The notes under the pieces are model-generated. The model ran no database searches. It saw only the letters and a program-made list of their open reading frames with translations, and was not told where the DNA came from. Shown in pieces: positions 60,856 to 64,000 of a DNA stretch of 64,000 bases (position 1 is its first letter; each line of letters opens with the position of its first letter). Position numbers and translations under genes: made by a program. The stretch spans positions 2,108,001 through 2,172,000 of the forward strand of contig JAQGEQ010000175.1 of NCBI GenBank assembly GCA_034620365.1. Direction: 5' to 3'. The stretch is from Pegea sp. RAD2-039. Taxonomy: Eukaryota; Chordata; Thaliacea; Salpida; Salpidae.

Positions 60856-63566
60856 TTTTTAACACATCAAACAAGTTTAATTTTAATAAATATCTGTTGC
60901 ACATGAGAAAATTAGTATTTTAATTTCAGGCTAGTTGTAAAAAATTTCTCATGAATTAAGATTACAGCTTATTTAACAAATCTGTCAAAACAAAAATTGA
61001 AAAACAGACTATATTTTTCAGAAGTTATTGAAACATTCATATAAATAAAAAGTAATAAGAAAACTGCATATTTAATATCTAATTAAAAATAAATTGTTAT
61101 CGCCATTATTATATAAAGATATCATTAATCTATGTTAAGTTATTTAATATCTAAATATATCAGTATGATTATCATCAAATATTTTGACTGATAAAACAAT
61201 TTTATAGAGCTAACATGAAAGAAAAAGCTTTATAAAATTTAATTTCTATTTATTACAAAATAGAGATAGAATAAACATTCATATTCATTCATAAGAAAGA
61301 TATACATTACAAGTATAACAAAAGTTAAGGTATTTAAAAATGTTAATGAAAAAAGACAATAAACTATTTAAACAATAAATTTAATAATAAACTATTTAAT
61401 TTCCTAAGCATTTCTAATTTCTATGAAACTATACCTTTATATTTATTATAAAATGTCCATTAAGTATCTATTTTAGTTTTTATTATAGTTTTCAATGAGT
61501 AAGGCTATACAAATACTTAATATGTTTAATCAGGATATTTGGTTATTTAATATAATGTTATGAAAGATAAAGTTTCAATTCAATTTAAATTGTTTAATAA
61601 GAACTAAAAATAAGTTTTAAATTATATTGTTAATAAAAGTTATTCACTTTTAATGCCTTAGTAAAGCTCTTTAAAAAATGATTTGAAACTTATTTTATCT
61701 AAATAAAATAATTCACCAAAGAGCATACAAAAGCTACTTCAATAAATAAAATAATAAAATACAAATAAATAAGTTTATTAATCATAAGTTTGACATCGTA
61801 GAAGCTGGTCACTTCCTAATGTTTATACATATGGCGGTGACAAAATGGTATTTCTGTATTAAACATCAAAATACCATCAAAAATAAAATATTTAACTTTA
61901 ATTTTTGTATTTACAACAACATTGTATATTTTAATTCTAACATACGTATTAGAATAAAGTCAAGAAAGTAAATCAGACAACTCAATTAAAACTAACCTTT
62001 TAAGTAAAATTTTGCTAGGTTCTTTTTATAGAACTTTCTTAGAATTATTTCCCAATTGGTTTTCTAACCCAAATCTATAGACTTAAATAAGTGCTGGATA
62101 AGTGTACTAACACTGCTTTATATGCTTGGTATTGGATTTCAAGTATACGAGGAAAATAGCACAAAATACACCTTTAAACTGATTTTAGCTTAAAATAAGT
62201 TGGTAGATGAAAAGGGTTGAGAGTCACTGGATTATGCTTGAAGTTACTTAAAAAATAATTAAAGCGAACTAAATAAATATTCTCCAAAATGTTTCAAAAT
62301 ATTTTTACTAGCCTGTCCAAATTTTTTATTTTAGAAACATAAGACAAGTTTTCATGGATATATCCTTTTTTAGTAAATCAAGAAAGAATCAATCCTCTTT
62401 TTCTTATTAGATTTCTGACTATGTAGATCTTAGGTAACTTACTGTTTGAAAAGTACAAAATAATTTTTTTTTTTGCTGGTCTTTATTAGTGTTATTTACT
62501 TTCACTGAAACATTTTTTAATGAGTTTAAAAACTAAATATAAAGTGCTCAAAATAGTTCAAAATAACGTAAAAGTTGTGAAAATCAAACATAATCTTTTT
62601 GTATAATTCAAAACTAAATATTTATATATCATAGAACATTTAGTGTCATATAGGCTTGAAATGTTTTCCAACATTAAAGTGAGTTTTAACAGATTTTACT
62701 ATTTCAAAGTTATAAAAAAGAGTTCTAATAAGTTTTACATGTTGTACCTAATCAAGTTTTTAATGTTAAAAATTTTGTAAAATTAATGATTTTCCGATTA
62801 ACCTACTTTGATTTGAACTGTTTCTTATTTATTCTGTATTATATCTTTATATACATCAGATTGCATGACTTATTTATTCAGAAGTTTTCTTTATTTTTTC
62901 AACTTTATTAGTTTTATTGTTTACAAACATTTTATTGTTATTTGCATTGTCCTAAACTGTTTTAAATTAAACTTTTTACTCATAATTTTGTCTAATTAAT
63001 TTTAAAATTCAATCATCGATAATTAATATTGATTTATTAATCGTTTACAGTTTTATTAATTTTGTTTCCAATATACCCAAAATCCATTTTTTCTCTATTT
63101 TGAAGGTTTTCTGTTCAACAGCGACACTATTTGTATTAAAGTTGTTTAACTAAAATTTTGTGATCACAAGTAACTTTGCTTACTAAATTAGCTTGTCTGT
63201 ATTTTGTTGAAATTATTTGGTATTCTCTAAAGATCTGCTATAAGAGTAGCCAGAATTTAAGACAAATTATTCTCTTAACGATTAATTGGTTTGTAATTAA
63301 AAGTTTTATCATTTTATAATACCTTAATTATATAATTAATCAATATCTTAATTTTAGTAGACAAAGTTTTTTATAATTAAATAAAATTAGATGAGTAGTA
63401 TCATGTATCAACTGATTGTGTTAATTATTATTTTATAATTATGAGGAATAATTATTACTTTGATGATTTTATGATTTAACTTTGATTTGATTGGTTATAA
63501 AGATTTAAATTAATAAAAGCTTCTTATTTTAGAAAACTGATTTCTATTTGATGTAACTTTTAAAGT
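60856..63566. other. divergent intergenic region (MFSD5 / FRMD8)
   Basis: About 2.7 kb of AT-rich DNA that should hold both promoters. No element was recognised with confidence. Confidence 0.5.
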
Positions 63567-63741
63567 ATGTCTTTGGAAGTTGTTATATATTTATGTGATA
63601 ACTCAAGCAAGACCTTCACTCTACCCAATGGATATGTGACGTCAAGCTTAGAATATTTTAATTTGATGATTAAAGCTCTAAAGCTACCTGAGAATCTAGG
63701 AAAGAAGTGTTTTGCATTGTGGTTAAAATCTCCATTACTTG
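63567..63741 (+). CDS. FRMD8: FRMD8 (Bili / iTAP) first coding exon, partial
   Basis: Fifty-eight codons plus one base, then a donor (GTTTGT) at 63742; the rest is beyond the window. FRMD8 is a FERM-domain cofactor that binds iRhoms and stabilises the iRhom-TACE sheddase complex. The exon encodes the start of the FERM F1 ubiquitin-like lobe: VVIYLCDNSSKTFTLPNG, then FALWLKSPLL. The last block matches FALWLVSPLL of vertebrate FRMD8 at the same position. The N-terminal extension seen in human FRMD8 is missing, so an upstream exon is possible. The remaining 259 bases of the window are intron. Confidence 0.75.
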
Positions 63742-64000
63742 GTTTGTTTTTTTTTTAACATTTTGTCATTCAAAAATTGAAATTGTTATCAATTAAAATA
63801 TTGTTTAATTAAAATTAAACTTCTATTAAATTATTAAAATCTCTTGTAAATTTGAAAAAGTGAATAATTTTACTTTTTGTTATTAGATTTCAAAAAATCC
63901 TTTCGTTAACAAAGATTTTTGACATTCTTATTAACCTCAAAGCAAATAAAACTTACAAAAAAGTGTTATTTACTTGTTAAGTCAAATATTTTATTATTTT

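Noticed and set aside
61820..61860. Possible small exon in the MFSD5/FRMD8 interval
   Set aside because: A few protein-like codons only; no bounding splice sites in phase.

Overview
This is an AT-rich (well over 70% A+T by eye) animal nuclear window with GT-AG introns, many of them only 35-300 bases long. The strongest clue to the organism is a tandem pair of connexin genes. Connexins are a chordate family, and short introns, compact genes and strongly diverged proteins together point to a tunicate. That assignment is an inference; no species marker was seen.

Layout, left to right. 1-9807: two copies of a connexin gene (minus strand) in a recent tandem duplication with a period of about 6.2 kb; the 3' end of the left copy lies off the window. 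9808-17301: mostly empty AT-rich DNA with a decayed LINE endonuclease fragment near 14.5-15.0 kb. 17302-20376 (+): complete 13-exon SCP2/SCPx gene (peroxisomal thiolase plus sterol carrier domain, ending SKL). 21.4-23.1 kb: a LINE tail and a tRNA-derived SINE. 23192-26342 (+): a small PET100-like gene followed 50 bases later by an intronless EXD3/Nibbler-type exonuclease, an operon-like arrangement. 27.0-28.5 kb: SINE and LINE remains. 29232-32681 (+): a CUB-domain single-pass membrane protein. 33730-35600 (+): a 252-residue coiled-coil protein. 36169-38548 (+): a GH65 glucosidase of the PGGHG type with an apparent signal peptide. 41159-46827 (-): complete 14-exon FAF1, with LINE debris in intron 3 and a short ORF between inverted repeats in intron 5. 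46.8-54.5 kb: gene-poor. 54471-55701 (+): a small RGS protein. 57.7-58.9 kb: a LINE fragment with the YADD box. 59491-60855 (-): intronless MFSD5. 63567-end (+): first coding exon of FRMD8.

The genes do not form one pathway. They are mostly conserved single-copy housekeeping or signalling genes. Exon models were built by hand; each keeps reading phase across every junction and was matched to family knowledge, but none has transcript support here. The features most worth a second look are the connexin pair with its unusual second extracellular loop, the PET100-like/EXD3 pair with no AG between stop and start, and a SINE family that shares its 3' tail with a LINE in the same window.
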